Origin: Klebsiella oxytoca
Lineage (GTDB): Bacteria; Pseudomonadota; Gammaproteobacteria; Enterobacterales; Enterobacteriaceae
Direction: 5' to 3'
Assembly: GCF_009707385.1 (NCBI RefSeq)
Contig: NZ_CP046115.1
Span: 3,844,001 to 3,908,000, forward strand
DNA: 64,000 bases
Numbering within the stretch: position 1 is the first letter of the stretch; each line of letters begins with the position of its first letter. The translations under genes were made by a program, and so were the position numbers. Of this stretch, positions 40,278 through 53,367 are shown piece after piece. Under the pieces are notes generated by a model, which saw only the letters and a program-made list of their open reading frames with translations, did not search any database and was not told the origin of the DNA.

Positions 40278-41204
40278 TCATATCTGATACAAAGGGTCGT
40301 TCTCACGCAGAGAGGTCAACTGGCTGGCCTGATGCCGCACCACCTCCCACAGCGCCTCAGCGGCAGTGGAAAGTGAGCGATTTTTACGCCGCACCAGCAT
40401 CAACTGACGTTGCACCACCGGCGTGAGTCGCTTCACCTGCAAATGGCTACCCTGCGGGAGAGGGAGCGCCAGCGCGGGTAATATGCTGATACCTATCCCC
40501 GACTCAACCATTGGGAACAATGTTGCCGGATGACCTATCTCCTGCACAATATTCGCAGCAACTGAGAATCCCGAAAGCGCCGCATCAATAAGCGGACGGC
40601 TACCAGAGGCATAATCCTGAAGCACCAGCCGCTGGTGCTGTAGCGCCAGCCAGCTCACCGAATCCTGTTCAGCAAAGGGATGATCGTAGCGGCAAAGCAA
40701 TAAGAACGGCTCTGCCAGTACGGTTTCGCACTCTAAATCGGTTGCGGCTCCTGGATCGATAACAATGCCAAAATCAACCTCTCCCTGGCGAATACTCTCC
40801 AGAACCCACTGCTGGGGCCGATCGTGGAGAACAAAATCGATCTCCGGATAAAGCTGATTCGCGGAGGCAATGCACTGGGGGATCAGATGAGCCGAAATGG
40901 TCTGGCTGGCCGCCACCCGGACGGTTCCCATAAGCTGCTGCCCGACGCGCCCGGCCTCACGCAGAGTGCTGTTTAATTCATCGAGCAGGCGTTCAAGTCG
41001 GACCGCCAGCTGCTGCCCGGCTTCCGTGAGCACCACTTCACGCGTTGTCCGGTCCAGCAAACGTACGCCGATTTGATGCTCAAGTTCTTTTACGCTATGG
41101 CTTACCGCCGACTGGCTAAGGCCAATACTCTCCCCTGCCCGGCTAAAGCTTTTGACGCGAGCAACTGTCACAAACACCTTCAACTGACGCAGCGTGTAAT
41201 TCAT
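40278..41204 (-). CDS. yfeR: LysR-type regulator YfeR
   Basis: 308-residue LysR regulator (E. coli length). The helix-turn-helix is [20 protein letters not shown] and the effector domain starts near residue 90. In Salmonella YfeR controls the divergent yfeH in response to osmolarity, as I recall. Divergent from yfeH across 89 bp, the standard LysR layout. Confidence 0.92.
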   Translation of the reverse strand: MNYTLRQLKVFVTVARVKSFSRAGESIGLSQSAVSHSVKELEHQIGVRLLDRTTREVVLTEAGQQLAVRLERLLDELNSTLREAGRVGQQLMGTVRVAASQTISAHLIPQCIASANQLYPEIDFVLHDRPQQWVLESIRQGEVDFGIVIDPGAATDLECETVLAEPFLLLCRYDHPFAEQDSVSWLALQHQRLVLQDYASGSRPLIDAALSGFSVAANIVQEIGHPATLFPMVESGIGISILPALALPLPQGSHLQVKRLTPVVQRQLMLVRRKNRSLSTAAEALWEVVRHQASQLTSLRENDPLYQI

Positions 41205-41293
41205 CTCTTTTATTCATGAATAGATGCAATAAATCGATTTTATTTCTCAAACTAAAGAAAGCACAATAGCGACATCGATTTTCAGGAGCGTTT

Positions 41294-42288
41294 ATGAAAT
41301 TTTTCCGCATTCTTGATCCATTCACTCTGACGTTAGTCACCGTCGTCCTGTTGGCTTCTTTTTTCCCTGCCCGCGGCGGATTTGTCCCCTTCTTTGAACA
41401 TTTAACCACCGCCGCCATCGCGCTGCTGTTCTTTATGCACGGCGCAAAGCTTTCTCGTGAGGCGATCGTTGCCGGGGGAAGCCACTGGCGTTTGCATCTT
41501 TGGGTAATGTGCAGCACCTTTATCGTCTTTCCCGTTCTTGGCGTGCTGTTCGCCTGGTGGGCGCCTATTAACGTTGATCCGGCGCTGTATACCGGGTTTA
41601 TTTACCTTTGCATTCTGCCCGCCACCGTCCAGTCCGCTATCGCGTTTACTTCGCTGGCGGGCGGCAACGTCGCGGCTGCCGTCTGTTCGGCTTCGGCCTC
41701 AAGCCTGCTGGGGATCTTTATTTCGCCATTGCTTGTCGGCCTGCTGATGAATCTGCACGGCGCGGGCGGGAGTCTGGAGCAGGTCGGCAAAATTATGCTG
41801 CAGCTGCTCCTGCCGTTTGTGCTGGGTCATCTTTCTCGCCCATGGATTGGTAACTGGGTGGCCAAACATAAAAAATGGATCTCGAAAACCGACCAGACCT
41901 CCATCCTGCTGGTGGTCTACTCGGCGTTCAGCGAGGCGGTCGTGAACGGCATCTGGCACAAAGTCGGCATTGGATCGCTGCTGTTTATCGTTATTGTCAG
42001 CATCGTGCTGCTGGCGATTGTGATTGCCATCAACGTCTTTGTTGCACGTAAATGCGGGTTCAATAAAGCGGATGAAATTACGATAGTCTTCTGCGGGTCG
42101 AAAAAGAGCCTGGCAAACGGAATTCCGATGGCCAATATTCTCTTTCCGACCTCAATACTGGGGATCATGGTGCTGCCTCTGATGATCTTCCACCAGATTC
42201 AGCTTATGGTGTGCGCGGTTCTGGCTCGGCGCTACAAGCGCCAGGCGGAAGCGCTACAGGCGCAGGAAAAAAACCGCGCCTCCGAGGC

Positions 42289-42292
<4 letters not shown>
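41294..42292 (+). CDS. yfeH: BASS-family transporter YfeH
   Basis: Inner-membrane transporter of the bile acid:sodium symporter superfamily (SBF-like, type 7), 332 residues and about ten helices, as in E. coli YfeH. Conserved pieces are ALLFFMHGAKLSREAI, CILPATVQSAIAFTSLAGGN and the crossover CGSKKSLANGIPMANILFP. The substrate is unknown. The divergent yfeR is its likely regulator. Its stop overlaps the end of convergent ypeB by 4 bp. Confidence 0.93.
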
Positions 42293-44533
<2,241 letters not shown>

Positions 44534-44541
44534 TCAATGAT

Positions 44542-44566
44542 AAAAAACCCCCGACGGGCGGGGGTT
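44542..44566 (-). terminator. terminator between zipA and ligA
   Basis: Reverse-strand stem AACCCCCG / CGGGGGTT with a 5-nt loop and a T run. It lies 33 bp after the zipA stop and before ligA, so it should limit read-through from zipA. Confidence 0.85.
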
Positions 44567-44598
44567 CAGGATAAGTCGATGAAACGCAAGAAGATGAA

Positions 44599-45627
44599 TC
44601 AGGCGTTAGCCTCTTTCACTTCACGAATGCGGTCCTGGTATTCACGCAGTTTTTGCGGCGTCATCATACGACGCTGGTCGTCCAGCACTACGCCGCCGAC
44701 TTCATCAGCGATGTACTGTGCCGATTGCAGCATCAGCTTAAAGTTTTGCAGTTCATCGCCAAAGGACGGAACCTGCATAAAGATTGTCACCCCGGGCGTC
44801 ATCATATCCGCCATGCTGTCCGGATTGAAGGTGCCAGGCTTGACCATATTGGCCAGACTAAAGAGCACCTGACCGCTGCCGTCCGGGCTGAGGTGGCGAT
44901 GGAAGATGTTCATATCGCCGAATTTAAAGCCCGCCTGCTGAATACTATTGATTAACAGCTCGCCATTAAGCTGCGAACCATGATGCGCGGCGACGTTCAT
45001 CACAATGACCGTCTCCTTACGCTCTTTAGGCTGCGGTGCTGCCTGCTGAGGCTCAGGGGCCTGAGGTTCAGGCGCCGGCTGAGGCGCAGGAGCGGCGGCC
45101 GGTTGCTGAACCGGCTGCTGCGCATGCTGAACGGGTTGCTGCGGCTGCAACGGCTGTTGAGGCTGCGCGGGCTGCTGAGGCTGTACTGGCTGCGGCTGCA
45201 TCACCGGCTGCTGAGGCGGCACGGCGTGATGCGGTTGTTGAACCGGTGCCTGGGCATGAACAGGCTGTTGCTGCGGCGCCTGCGGGGCACGGACAGGCTC
45301 CTCCGGACGCACAGGCGGCTGCTGAGCCTGACGCTCATAAGGAGGCTGATACTGGTGCTGCGGCTGACGAGGTGCTTCATGCTCCCCATGAACGCCAGCC
45401 GGCGCATGATTAGTCCGATGAACCCGGACTTCACCAACGCCTTCAACATCGTCATCAAAGTCATCGCCTTCCGACTCTTGATCGTCGCGAGACTTCATAC
45501 GTTTCAGTGGGCGATCGCGAAACATCGAGGAACGTTCTTTACGGCTGGTCCAGAAACCATGCACCAGTAAAGCGATTATGGCGATCGCGCCAACAATGAT
45601 TAATATCAGACGCAAATCCTGCATCAT
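44599..45627 (-). CDS. zipA: cell division protein ZipA
   Basis: Anchors the FtsZ ring to the inner membrane. An N-terminal membrane helix ([20 protein letters not shown]) is followed by a basic/acidic stretch and a long Pro/Gln-rich linker (about residues 75-200, many PQQP repeats), then the globular FtsZ-binding domain ([20 protein letters not shown] to VKEANA). ATG 45627 gives 342 residues, longer than E. coli's 328 because of the linker. The Leu/Arg-rich open frames on the opposite strand are shadows of the linker. Confidence 0.96.
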   Translation of the reverse strand: MMQDLRLILIIVGAIAIIALLVHGFWTSRKERSSMFRDRPLKRMKSRDDQESEGDDFDDDVEGVGEVRVHRTNHAPAGVHGEHEAPRQPQHQYQPPYERQAQQPPVRPEEPVRAPQAPQQQPVHAQAPVQQPHHAVPPQQPVMQPQPVQPQQPAQPQQPLQPQQPVQHAQQPVQQPAAAPAPQPAPEPQAPEPQQAAPQPKERKETVIVMNVAAHHGSQLNGELLINSIQQAGFKFGDMNIFHRHLSPDGSGQVLFSLANMVKPGTFNPDSMADMMTPGVTIFMQVPSFGDELQNFKLMLQSAQYIADEVGGVVLDDQRRMMTPQKLREYQDRIREVKEANA

Positions 45628-45857
45628 TATATTCTCTGTTGTTCTAACACCTTGCCACCACGGCAAACATTTACTCACTAAGAGTATTTGTCGATTACAT
45701 CAAGTGCAAGTGCGTCTGGGGCTTTCACTACATAAAGATGAACTAAATCGTGCTTTTTGCTGTTTTTTCGAACATTTCTTAACTGGTTATTGTTTGCTAA
45801 CCCGATAAAATAGCCCGGCATTCAGTCTGGATGTCACAAAAGGAGCATTACCTGACT

Positions 45858-46619
45858 ATGGTTTCATCATCCGTAACGACCCCGCGCAGTGGCGTCTACT
45901 ATTTTTCGCAGGGTTGGAAGCTGATCGGGCTGCCGGGGATCCGTCGATACGTCTTCCTTCCTTTACTCGTCAACATTGTGCTGATGGGTGGCGCCTTCTG
46001 GTGGCTGTTCACTCGCCTCGGCAGCTGGATTCCCTCTTTGATGAGCCACGTTCCCGAATGGTTGCAATGGCTTAACTATTTGCTATGGCCCATCGTGGTC
46101 ATTTCTATTCTGCTGGTCTTCGGCTACTTTTTCTCGACTATTGCCAACTGGATTGCCGCGCCTTTTAGCGGCCTGCTGGCCGAGCAGCTTGAAGCGCGCC
46201 TGACGGGCGCAACGCCTCCAGACGTGGGGGTTTTCGGCATCGTGAAAGATGTGCCGCGCATCATGAAGCGGGAGTGGCAAAAGTTCGCCTGGTATCTTCC
46301 GCGAGCCATCGTGCTGTTGCTCCTCTACTTCATTCCCGGCGTTGGCCAGACCGTTGCCCCCGTACTGTGGTTCCTGTTCAGCGCCTGGACGCTGGCAATT
46401 CAGTACTGCGACTACCCTTTCGATAACCATAAAGTGCCGTTTAAAACGATGCGTCAGGCGCTACGTACCCGCAAAGCGATCAATATGCAGTTTGGCGCCC
46501 TGACCAGCCTGTTTACCATGATCCCGGTTCTGAATCTGGTTATTCTGCCGGTAGCTATTTGCGGCGCGACGGCAATGTGGGTTGATTGTTACCGCGACAA
46601 GCATGCGATGTGGAAATAA
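45858..46619 (+). CDS. cysZ: sulfate transporter CysZ
   Basis: Inner-membrane sulfate permease feeding the assimilatory pathway, with about four to six hydrophobic segments. It matches E. coli CysZ throughout (for example [19 protein letters not shown]). ATG 45858 gives 253 residues, the E. coli length; AAGGAG lies somewhat far upstream. The neighbour cysK uses the sulfide derived from the sulfate, and a hairpin separates the two genes. Confidence 0.94.
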   Translation: MVSSSVTTPRSGVYYFSQGWKLIGLPGIRRYVFLPLLVNIVLMGGAFWWLFTRLGSWIPSLMSHVPEWLQWLNYLLWPIVVISILLVFGYFFSTIANWIAAPFSGLLAEQLEARLTGATPPDVGVFGIVKDVPRIMKREWQKFAWYLPRAIVLLLLYFIPGVGQTVAPVLWFLFSAWTLAIQYCDYPFDNHKVPFKTMRQALRTRKAINMQFGALTSLFTMIPVLNLVILPVAICGATAMWVDCYRDKHAMWK

Positions 46620-46632
46620 CGCTTTCTCTTCC

Positions 46633-46657
46633 GGAGCGGCTTATGCCGCTCCTTATT
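46633..46657 (+). terminator. terminator-like hairpin after cysZ
   Basis: GGAGCGGC ttat GCCGCTCC followed by TTATTACTT. The stem is strong but the T run is broken. Confidence 0.65.
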
Positions 46658-46710
46658 ACTTCTGGATTGCCATTATTTCTCTTCCGAATATAGATATGCT
46701 AAATCCTTAC

Positions 46711-46738
46711 TTCCGCATATTCTTTAAGCGGGTATGCT
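46711..46738 (+). promoter_or_regulatory. cysK promoter region
   Basis: A -10 like TATGCT at 46733-46738 with only a poor -35 (TTCCGC), which fits an activator-dependent (CysB) promoter. The CysB site itself cannot be pinned down by eye. Confidence 0.4.
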
Positions 46739-46778
46739 GGAGCCGTACTCCCAAATTTCATACAGTTAAGGACAGGCC

Positions 46779-47750
46779 ATGAGTAAGATTTTTGAAGACA
46801 ACTCCCTGACTATCGGCCACACGCCGCTGGTACGACTGAACCGCATCGGTAACGGGCGCATTCTGGCAAAGGTAGAATCTCGTAACCCGAGCTTTAGCGT
46901 AAAATGCCGTATCGGTGCCAATATGATTTGGGATGCCGAAAAACGCGGCGTGCTAAAACCTGGCGTTGAACTGGTAGAACCCACCAGCGGTAATACCGGT
47001 ATTGCTCTGGCCTACGTTGCTGCAGCTCGCGGTTATAAACTGACGCTGACGATGCCGGAAACCATGAGCATTGAACGCCGCAAGCTGCTTAAAGCCCTTG
47101 GCGCTAATCTGGTCCTGACCGAAGGCGCGAAAGGCATGAAGGGCGCCATCCAGAAGGCCGAAGAAATTGTCGCCAGCAACCCGGAAAAATTCCTTCTGCT
47201 GCAGCAGTTCAGCAACCCGGCTAACCCGGAAATTCATGAAAAAACCACCGGCCCGGAAATCTGGGAAGATACCGATGGTCAGGTCGACGTATTCATTTCT
47301 GGCGTCGGTACCGGCGGTACTCTGACCGGCGTGAGCCGCTATATCAAAGGCACCAAAGGTAAAAAAGATCTGATTACCGTTGCGGTAGAGCCTACCGATT
47401 CCCCGGTCATCTCTCAGGCGATTGCGGGAGAAGAACTCAAGCCAGGCCCGCACAAAATTCAGGGTATTGGCGCCGGCTTCATTCCCGGCAACCTGGATTT
47501 AAAACTGGTTGATAAAGTAGTGACCATCACTAACGAAGAAGCGATTTCCACCGCGCGCCGTCTGATGGAAGAGGAAGGCATTCTGGCTGGGATCTCATCC
47601 GGCGCTGCCGTTGCCGCCGCGCTGAAGCTGCAGGAAGATGAATCCTTTACCAATAAGAATATTGTAGTTATCCTACCTTCTTCAGGTGAGCGCTATTTAA
47701 GCACTGCACTGTTCGCGGATCTGTTCACAGAGAAAGAACTGCAACAGTAA
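46779..47750 (+). CDS. cysK: cysteine synthase A
   Basis: O-acetylserine sulfhydrylase A making cysteine from O-acetylserine and sulfide; also binds SerA-type partner CysE in the cysteine synthase complex. PLP is bound by Lys42 in [14 protein letters not shown]; the substrate loop is [14 protein letters not shown] and the PLP phosphate loop [13 protein letters not shown]. 323 residues as in E. coli. Confidence 0.98.
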   Translation: MSKIFEDNSLTIGHTPLVRLNRIGNGRILAKVESRNPSFSVKCRIGANMIWDAEKRGVLKPGVELVEPTSGNTGIALAYVAAARGYKLTLTMPETMSIERRKLLKALGANLVLTEGAKGMKGAIQKAEEIVASNPEKFLLLQQFSNPANPEIHEKTTGPEIWEDTDGQVDVFISGVGTGGTLTGVSRYIKGTKGKKDLITVAVEPTDSPVISQAIAGEELKPGPHKIQGIGAGFIPGNLDLKLVDKVVTITNEEAISTARRLMEEEGILAGISSGAAVAAALKLQEDESFTNKNIVVILPSSGERYLSTALFADLFTEKELQQ

Positions 47751-47772
47751 TGCCAGCTTGTTAATATCGTGT

Positions 47773-47800
47773 AAAAAAGCACCTTTTCAGGTGCTTTTTT
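47773..47800 (+). terminator. cysK terminator
   Basis: AAAAAAGCACC ttttca GGTGCTTTTTT, a perfect intrinsic terminator. Confidence 0.9.
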
Positions 47801-47815
47801 GTGGCGCACATCAAA
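47800..47815. promoter_or_regulatory. CRP-like site upstream of ptsH
   Basis: TGTGGCGCACATCAAA keeps the TGTGG-N6-TCAAA spacing of CRP sites and lies about 58 bp upstream of the Mlc operator, as in the E. coli ptsH P0 region. It overlaps the end of the cysK terminator. Confidence 0.5.
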
Positions 47816-47872
47816 CTTTTACCCCTCCTGGCATTGATTCACTTCGTTGGGTCTGGTATTTAACCAGCACAT

Positions 47873-47893
47873 TTATTTCGATGCGCGAAATTA
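47873..47893. promoter_or_regulatory. Mlc operator of ptsHI
   Basis: A 21-bp imperfect palindrome with TTATTT at the left and AAATTA at the right around CGATGCGCG, matching the Mlc/NagC-type operator known at ptsH P0. Mlc represses ptsHI until glucose transport sequesters it. Confidence 0.75.
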
Positions 47894-48131
47894 TTCCGGT
47901 AAGGATTTCCATAAGCTGAATCGATTTTATGATTTGGTTCAAGTCTTCCTTTAGCGGCATAATGTTTAATGACGTGGTAGACGTTAACGGCCTGAAGGTT
48001 TCCACTGCGATTCGTTGCTGCTGGGGCCGGAGCCCGACACGTGATGCCGGCGCTAACGATACAGGCTAAAGTTTGGCCGTTAGGCTAAACTTTAGGTCCA
48101 CAACACTAAACCTATAAGTTGGGGAAATATA

Positions 48132-48389
48132 ATGTTCCAGCAAGAAGTTACTATTACCGCTCCGAACGGTCTGCACACCCGCCCTGCTGCTCAGTTTGTT
48201 AAAGAAGCAAAAGGCTTCACTTCTGAGATCACTGTAACCTCCAACGGCAAAAGCGCCAGCGCCAAAAGCCTGTTCAAACTGCAGACTCTGGGCCTGACCC
48301 AGGGCACCGTTGTGACTCTCTCTGCCGAAGGCGAAGATGAGCAAAAAGCAGTTGAGCATCTGGTTAAACTGATGGCTGAACTCGAGTAA
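48132..48389 (+). CDS. ptsH: phosphocarrier protein HPr
   Basis: General PTS phosphocarrier passing phosphate from Enzyme I to the sugar-specific EIIA proteins. His15 lies in [15 protein letters not shown], and the [14 protein letters not shown] segment is the conserved Ser46 region. 85 residues as in E. coli. First gene of ptsH-ptsI-crr. Confidence 0.99.
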   Translation: MFQQEVTITAPNGLHTRPAAQFVKEAKGFTSEITVTSNGKSASAKSLFKLQTLGLTQGTVVTLSAEGEDEQKAVEHLVKLMAELE

Positions 48390-48433
48390 GTTCACGGGTT
48401 CTTTTTAATATCAGTCACAAGTAAGGTAGGGTT

Positions 48434-50161
48434 ATGATTTCAGGCATTTTAGCATCCCCGGGTATCGCTTTCGGCAAGGCTCTTCTGCTGAAAGAAGATG
48501 AAATTGTCATCGACCGGAAGAAAATTTCTGCCGATAAGGTTGATCAGGAAGTTGAACGTTTTCTGAACGGCCGCACCAAGGCCTCCGCCCAGCTGGAGGT
48601 CATCAAAACCAAAGCTGGTGAAACTTTCGGTGAAGAAAAAGAAGCCATCTTCGAAGGGCACATCATGCTGCTGGAAGATGAGGAGCTTGAGCAGGAAATC
48701 ATAGCCCTGATTAAAGATAAGCATATGACTGCCGATGCGGCAGCCAATGAAGTTATCGAAGGTCAGGCTACTGCCCTGGAAGAACTGGATGACGAATACC
48801 TGAAAGAGCGTGCGGCTGACGTACGCGACATCGGTAAGCGCCTGCTGCGCAACATCCTCGGCCTGGCCATCATCGATCTGAGCGCGATTCAGGATGAAGT
48901 TATCCTGGTTGCAGCTGACCTCACCCCGTCTGAAACCGCACAGCTGAACCTGAACAAGGTGCTGGGTTTCATCACCGACGCGGGCGGCCGTACTTCCCAC
49001 ACCTCGATTATGGCGCGTTCCCTTGAACTGCCGGCCATCGTGGGCACCGGTAGCGTGACCACCCAGGTGAAAAACGGCGATTATCTGATTCTCGACGCGG
49101 TGAATAACCAGGTTCTGGTTAACCCGAGCGATAAACAAATCGAAGAACTGCGCAACCTGCAGGCACAGGTCGCTGAAGAGAAAGCGGAACTCGCTAAGCT
49201 GAAAGACCTGCCGGCAATTACGCTGGACGGCCATCAGGTTGAAGTATGTGCCAATATCGGTACCGTACGCGACGTTGAAGGTGCCGAGCGTAACGGCGCA
49301 GAAGGCGTAGGTTTATATCGTACTGAATTCCTGTTCATGGACCGCGACTCCCTGCCAACTGAAGAAGAGCAGTTCGCAGCTTATAAAGCGGTTGCCGAAG
49401 CGTGCGGCTCGCAGGCCGTTATCGTTCGCACCATGGATATCGGCGGCGACAAAGAGCTGCCGTACATGAACTTCCCGAAAGAAGAAAACCCGTTCCTCGG
49501 CTGGCGTGCCGTGCGTATCGCAATGGATCGCAAAGAAATTCTGCGCGACCAGGTACGCGCTATTCTGCGCGCTTCCGCTTTCGGTAAACTGCGCATCATG
49601 TTCCCGATGATCATCTCTGTTGAAGAAGTGCGTGCACTGAAAAAAGAGATTGAAATCTACAAGCAGGAACTGCGCGACGAAGGTAAAGCATTTGACGAAG
49701 CAATCGAGATTGGCGTCATGGTGGAAACCCCTGCCGCTGCGACAATTGCTCGTCACTTAGCCAAAGAAGTTGATTTCTTTAGTATCGGTACCAATGATTT
49801 AACGCAGTATACTCTGGCAGTTGACCGTGGTAATGATATGATTTCACATCTTTACCAGCCAATGTCTCCGTCCGTGCTGACGCTGATTAAGCAAGTTATT
49901 GATGCTTCTCATGCTGAAGGCAAATGGACAGGCATGTGCGGTGAGCTTGCGGGCGATGAACGTGCTACACTTCTGTTGCTGGGTATGGGTCTGGACGAGT
50001 TCTCTATGAGCGCCATTTCCATCCCGCGCATTAAGAAGATTATTCGTAACACGAACTTCGAAGATGCGAAAGTATTAGCAGAGCAGGCTCTTGCTCAACC
50101 GACAACGGACGAGTTAATGACGCTGGTTAACAAGTTCATTGAAGAAAAAACAATCTGCTAA
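48434..50161 (+). CDS. ptsI: PTS Enzyme I
   Basis: Phosphoenolpyruvate-protein phosphotransferase that phosphorylates HPr. The active-site His189 lies in [19 protein letters not shown]; the PEP-binding C-terminal domain has [24 protein letters not shown] and the catalytic Cys in [13 protein letters not shown]. 575 residues as in E. coli. 44 bp after ptsH. Confidence 0.99.
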   Translation: MISGILASPGIAFGKALLLKEDEIVIDRKKISADKVDQEVERFLNGRTKASAQLEVIKTKAGETFGEEKEAIFEGHIMLLEDEELEQEIIALIKDKHMTADAAANEVIEGQATALEELDDEYLKERAADVRDIGKRLLRNILGLAIIDLSAIQDEVILVAADLTPSETAQLNLNKVLGFITDAGGRTSHTSIMARSLELPAIVGTGSVTTQVKNGDYLILDAVNNQVLVNPSDKQIEELRNLQAQVAEEKAELAKLKDLPAITLDGHQVEVCANIGTVRDVEGAERNGAEGVGLYRTEFLFMDRDSLPTEEEQFAAYKAVAEACGSQAVIVRTMDIGGDKELPYMNFPKEENPFLGWRAVRIAMDRKEILRDQVRAILRASAFGKLRIMFPMIISVEEVRALKKEIEIYKQELRDEGKAFDEAIEIGVMVETPAAATIARHLAKEVDFFSIGTNDLTQYTLAVDRGNDMISHLYQPMSPSVLTLIKQVIDASHAEGKWTGMCGELAGDERATLLLLGMGLDEFSMSAISIPRIKKIIRNTNFEDAKVLAEQALAQPTTDELMTLVNKFIEEKTIC

Positions 50162-50203
50162 TTCACGAGATGCGCGGCCCAAATTACTGCTTAGGAGAAG
50201 ATC

Positions 50204-50713
50204 ATGGGTTTGTTCGATAAATTGAAATCTCTGGTTTCTGATGACAAAAAAGACACCGGAACTATTGAGATTGTTGCCCCGCTCTCTGGCGAGATCGTCA
50301 ACATCGAAGACGTGCCGGATGTAGTTTTTGCGGAAAAAATTGTGGGTGATGGCATTGCTATCAAACCTACTGGCAACAAAATGGTTGCGCCGGTAGATGG
50401 TACCATCGGTAAAATTTTTGAAACCAACCATGCGTTTTCAATCGAATCTGATAGCGGCATCGAGCTGTTCGTTCACTTCGGTATTGATACCGTTGAATTG
50501 AAAGGCGAAGGCTTCAAACGTATCGCTGAAGAAGGCCAGCGTGTGAAAGTCGGCGACCCGGTTATCGAATTCGATCTGCCTCTGCTGGAAGAGAAAGCCA
50601 AGTCTACCCTGACTCCGGTTGTTATCTCCAACATGGACGAGATCAAAGAGCTGATCAAACTGTCCGGTAGCGTGACCGTGGGTGAAACTCCGGTTATCCG
50701 CATCAAGAAGTAA
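50204..50713 (+). CDS. crr: PTS glucose-specific EIIA (EIIA-Glc)
   Basis: Takes phosphate from HPr for glucose uptake and regulates adenylate cyclase and inducer exclusion. The phospho-acceptor His (His91 counting Met) is in [18 protein letters not shown], with the second histidine in [11 protein letters not shown]. 169 residues as in E. coli. Last gene of the pts operon, ended by a strong terminator. Confidence 0.99.
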   Translation: MGLFDKLKSLVSDDKKDTGTIEIVAPLSGEIVNIEDVPDVVFAEKIVGDGIAIKPTGNKMVAPVDGTIGKIFETNHAFSIESDSGIELFVHFGIDTVELKGEGFKRIAEEGQRVKVGDPVIEFDLPLLEEKAKSTLTPVVISNMDEIKELIKLSGSVTVGETPVIRIKK

Positions 50714-50725
50714 TTCTTGCCGCAG

Positions 50726-50757
50726 AAAAATGGCGCCTCTCAGGGCGCCATTTTTTT
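50726..50757 (+). terminator. pts operon terminator
   Basis: AAAAATGGCGCC tctcag GGCGCCATTTTTTT, a strong intrinsic terminator following crr. Confidence 0.92.
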
Positions 50758-50773
50758 ATCTCACCGTTTTTAA

Positions 50774-50947
50774 CGGTCGATAACGCGGGTATTTTCACTC
50801 CTTCGGAGCGACTTTCCAGTATTCGCGTCTCGCTATCAAACGCTGGTCAATTACCCCGATGCGCCACAACGTCGCAGATACCTTACCGCGCCTGGCGACC
50901 GTAGTTTCGTACTGCCCGACGGCTCTCTCCTGCCGAAGCTCCACTAA
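50774..50947 (+). pseudogene. possible gene remnant between crr and pdxK
   Basis: A 57-codon open frame with no ATG, GTG or TTG start, ending in TAA at 50945. It reads for example SLLRSDFPVFASRYQTLVNY and later LTAPGDRSFVLPDGSLLPKL, which looks coding-like. It could be the 3' end of a deleted gene or simple chance. Confidence 0.25.
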
Positions 50948-50958
50948 TCGATAGCTCT

Positions 50959-51825
50959 TTATACGCGCTCTCCCGGAGGCGGAAGAATAAGCTCATCGCA
51001 GCCGTGGCGTTTGGTCCAGGTCATTACCGCCAGCACCCGCTGCGCGGCGGCATGAGCGGCTTCGCCCAGCGACAATCCGCAAACCAGGCCGCTCACCAGC
51101 TCAGCGCAAAAGAGGTCGCCCGTTCCCTTTAGGTCAGTCTCAACGCGCGGATGTTCCACCACCTCAACCGACTCTGCGCTAACCACCAGCACGTTGATAG
51201 TCGCATTATCCGCTCCCGGCGCGCTGGTAATAACGACCCATTTCAGTGAATCGGAGAGCAGGCTGCGGGCAGCCGTAATCGCCTCCTGCTGATTACGACA
51301 AGGCAAGCCGCTCAACGTCTCAAGCTCAAAGAGATTCGGCGTGATCCCCTGCGCCAGCGGAAGCAAATGGGTACGATAAGCGTCAGGTATTTCGGCCTTT
51401 ACGTAGATACCGCTATCCACGTCGCCAATGACCGGATCGACGAGAATACATAGTCCAGGATGCTGCTGGCGAATGCGCAGCAGCCATTGCGCCAGACGTT
51501 TGATCTGCACCGCGCTGCCCATATAACCGGTAGTCACCGCCCGCAGTTCACGTAGCGCATCGCGCTCCTCCAGCGCTTTTAAATAACCGGCAAACCACTC
51601 TTCGGGAATTACGCCGCCGTAGAAAGTATCATAGTGCGGAGTATTGCTGAACAGCACCGTCGGCACCGCCATGACCCGCAGTCCGTGCTGCTTGATCGCC
51701 GGTACCGCTATGCTGTTTCCTACGCTGCCGTAAACCACCTGCGATTGTACGGCCACAATATCAACCTGCAGCGCCCGGCTTTTATCGTTAAAGAGCACCG
51801 ATTGTATTTCATCCTGCTGATCCAT
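50959..51825 (-). CDS. pdxK: pyridoxine/pyridoxal/pyridoxamine kinase
   Basis: Phosphorylates vitamin B6 vitamers for the PLP salvage pathway. The N-terminus [20 protein letters not shown] is the family start; [17 protein letters not shown] and the catalytic GTGD in [19 protein letters not shown] are seen. 288 residues against 283 in E. coli. Divergent from ptsJ, whose product represses pdxK in Salmonella. Confidence 0.96.
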   Translation of the reverse strand: MDQQDEIQSVLFNDKSRALQVDIVAVQSQVVYGSVGNSIAVPAIKQHGLRVMAVPTVLFSNTPHYDTFYGGVIPEEWFAGYLKALEERDALRELRAVTTGYMGSAVQIKRLAQWLLRIRQQHPGLCILVDPVIGDVDSGIYVKAEIPDAYRTHLLPLAQGITPNLFELETLSGLPCRNQQEAITAARSLLSDSLKWVVITSAPGADNATINVLVVSAESVEVVEHPRVETDLKGTGDLFCAELVSGLVCGLSLGEAAHAAAQRVLAVMTWTKRHGCDELILPPPGERV

Positions 51826-51907
51826 CCTTTCTCCTCCCGCTGGACAGCGACTCAGACTCTGATTATTATTTGTCCTATGCTAAAATTCATTTTGTCATAG
51901 GTCAATA

Positions 51908-53206
51908 ATGATCGTTGGAAAAACTGCCAGTGAAATCTTCGATAACATTCGCTACCTGGTAGAAAGCGGCGTACTAAAAGCTGGCGATGTTTTGCCGCCG
52001 GTACGCGAGCTGGCTGGCAAATTGTCGGTTAACCGTAATACCGTCGCTGCCGCCTATAAGCGACTGGTGACCTCCGGTCTGGCCATCAGCCAGGGGCGCA
52101 ATGGTACCGCGATTAAAACGCATAATACGCTTCCCGCGCTTGAAGGGGGCGATCCTTCTTCTACGCTGAAGGATATTTCCAGCGGCAATCCCGATCCTCG
52201 CCGACTGGCGAACCTCAAGAACTACATTCAGGCGGTGTCTTTAGCCCCTCGCCTGTACGGCGATGCGGCGGTAGAACCGCGTCTGGCCGTCTGGGCCAGT
52301 TCCTGGATCGGCAAAGATTTGGCTAGAAAGGCCGAGATTAATCTTGCCAGCGGCGCAGTTGACGCACTGGAGCGCCTGCTGTGCGCTCTACTGTTGCCCG
52401 GGGATAGCGTAGCAATCGAAGATCCCTGTTTTCTCAGTAGTATCAATATGCTGCGCTATGCCGGTTTTAAGCCCTCACCGGTGCCGGTCGATGGTGAAGG
52501 CATGCAGCCTGCGGCCCTCGAGGAGGCGCTGCGCAACGGCGCGCGGGCGGTCATTATTACCCCGCGAGCGCATAATCCAACCGGCTGTAGCCTCAGCCAG
52601 TCTCGTGCCCGGGCAATACGCGAAATTCTGGCCCGCTATCCGCAGGTTCTGGTGATTGTTGATGACCATTTTGCGCTGCTCTCCTCCACGCCCTGGTACT
52701 CCCCTATTGCCGCAGAAAACCAGCGCTGGGCGCTGGTGCGCTCGCTGTCGAAAACCCTTGGGCCGGACATGCGCCTGGCCATCGTCGCCAGCGATTCAGA
52801 GACGTCGGCGGCGCTGCGCCTCAGGCTTAACTCCGGTAGCCAATGGGTCAGCCATCTGCTGCAGGATCTGGTGTTTGCCTGCCTTAACGATGATGCTTTT
52901 ATGGCTTCCCTGGACGAGAGTCGGCGCCACTATCGTCAGCAGCATGAAAAGCTGATTAGCGGGCTCGCCAGGTGCGGAATAGCCCATCTTACGCCGGGAG
53001 ATGGCCTTAATTTTTGGTTCCCGCTGGCAGAGCCGAGCCAGCGGATAGCGCTTCGCCTTGCCCGTGCCGGCTGGCTGGTTCGCGAAGGCGAAACGTTCGG
53101 AATTAACGCCCCGGCGCACGGGCTACGGCTGTCGATTGCGACGCTCAGTGATAATGAAATTAATAAGCTTGCCAATGACTTACGTCAGATATTACAACAA
53201 CAATAA
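51908..53206 (+). CDS. ptsJ: MocR-type regulator PtsJ
   Basis: GntR-type winged helix-turn-helix (residues 1 to about 75; DVLPPVRELAGKLSVNRNTV) fused to an aminotransferase-like PLP domain. The PLP lysine is kept in LVRSLSKTLGPDMRLAIVAS, along with PRAHNPTGCSLS and VDDHFALL. 432 residues, close to Salmonella PtsJ. Known in Salmonella as a PLP-responsive repressor of pdxK; the 82-bp divergent gap here should hold its operator. Absent as an intact gene from many E. coli K-12-type genomes. Confidence 0.88.
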   Translation: MIVGKTASEIFDNIRYLVESGVLKAGDVLPPVRELAGKLSVNRNTVAAAYKRLVTSGLAISQGRNGTAIKTHNTLPALEGGDPSSTLKDISSGNPDPRRLANLKNYIQAVSLAPRLYGDAAVEPRLAVWASSWIGKDLARKAEINLASGAVDALERLLCALLLPGDSVAIEDPCFLSSINMLRYAGFKPSPVPVDGEGMQPAALEEALRNGARAVIITPRAHNPTGCSLSQSRARAIREILARYPQVLVIVDDHFALLSSTPWYSPIAAENQRWALVRSLSKTLGPDMRLAIVASDSETSAALRLRLNSGSQWVSHLLQDLVFACLNDDAFMASLDESRRHYRQQHEKLISGLARCGIAHLTPGDGLNFWFPLAEPSQRIALRLARAGWLVREGETFGINAPAHGLRLSIATLSDNEINKLANDLRQILQQQ

Positions 53207-53367
53207 TGGAATTTAACGCTAGCGGAAGACGCCGACTTCTTATGAACCAGAAACGCCGTACGTTGCTCGATAAAATAAGCGTACAGCATTCTTTTTCTGA
53301 AAATTGAACTAAGCTACCGCGAACAGAGTAGAATCTGACGTAATTGTCACTATCGAAGGGATTCAAA

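Larger units (their letters stand above)
47751..48131. other. ptsH upstream regulatory region (381 bp)
   Basis: Contains the cysK terminator, a CRP-like site, an Mlc operator and about 240 bp of leader with the proximal ptsH promoters. No protein gene is evident. Confidence 0.6.

Noticed and set aside
44980..45570. Leu/Arg-rich frame opposite zipA
   Set aside because: A shadow of the Pro/Gln codons of the ZipA linker.
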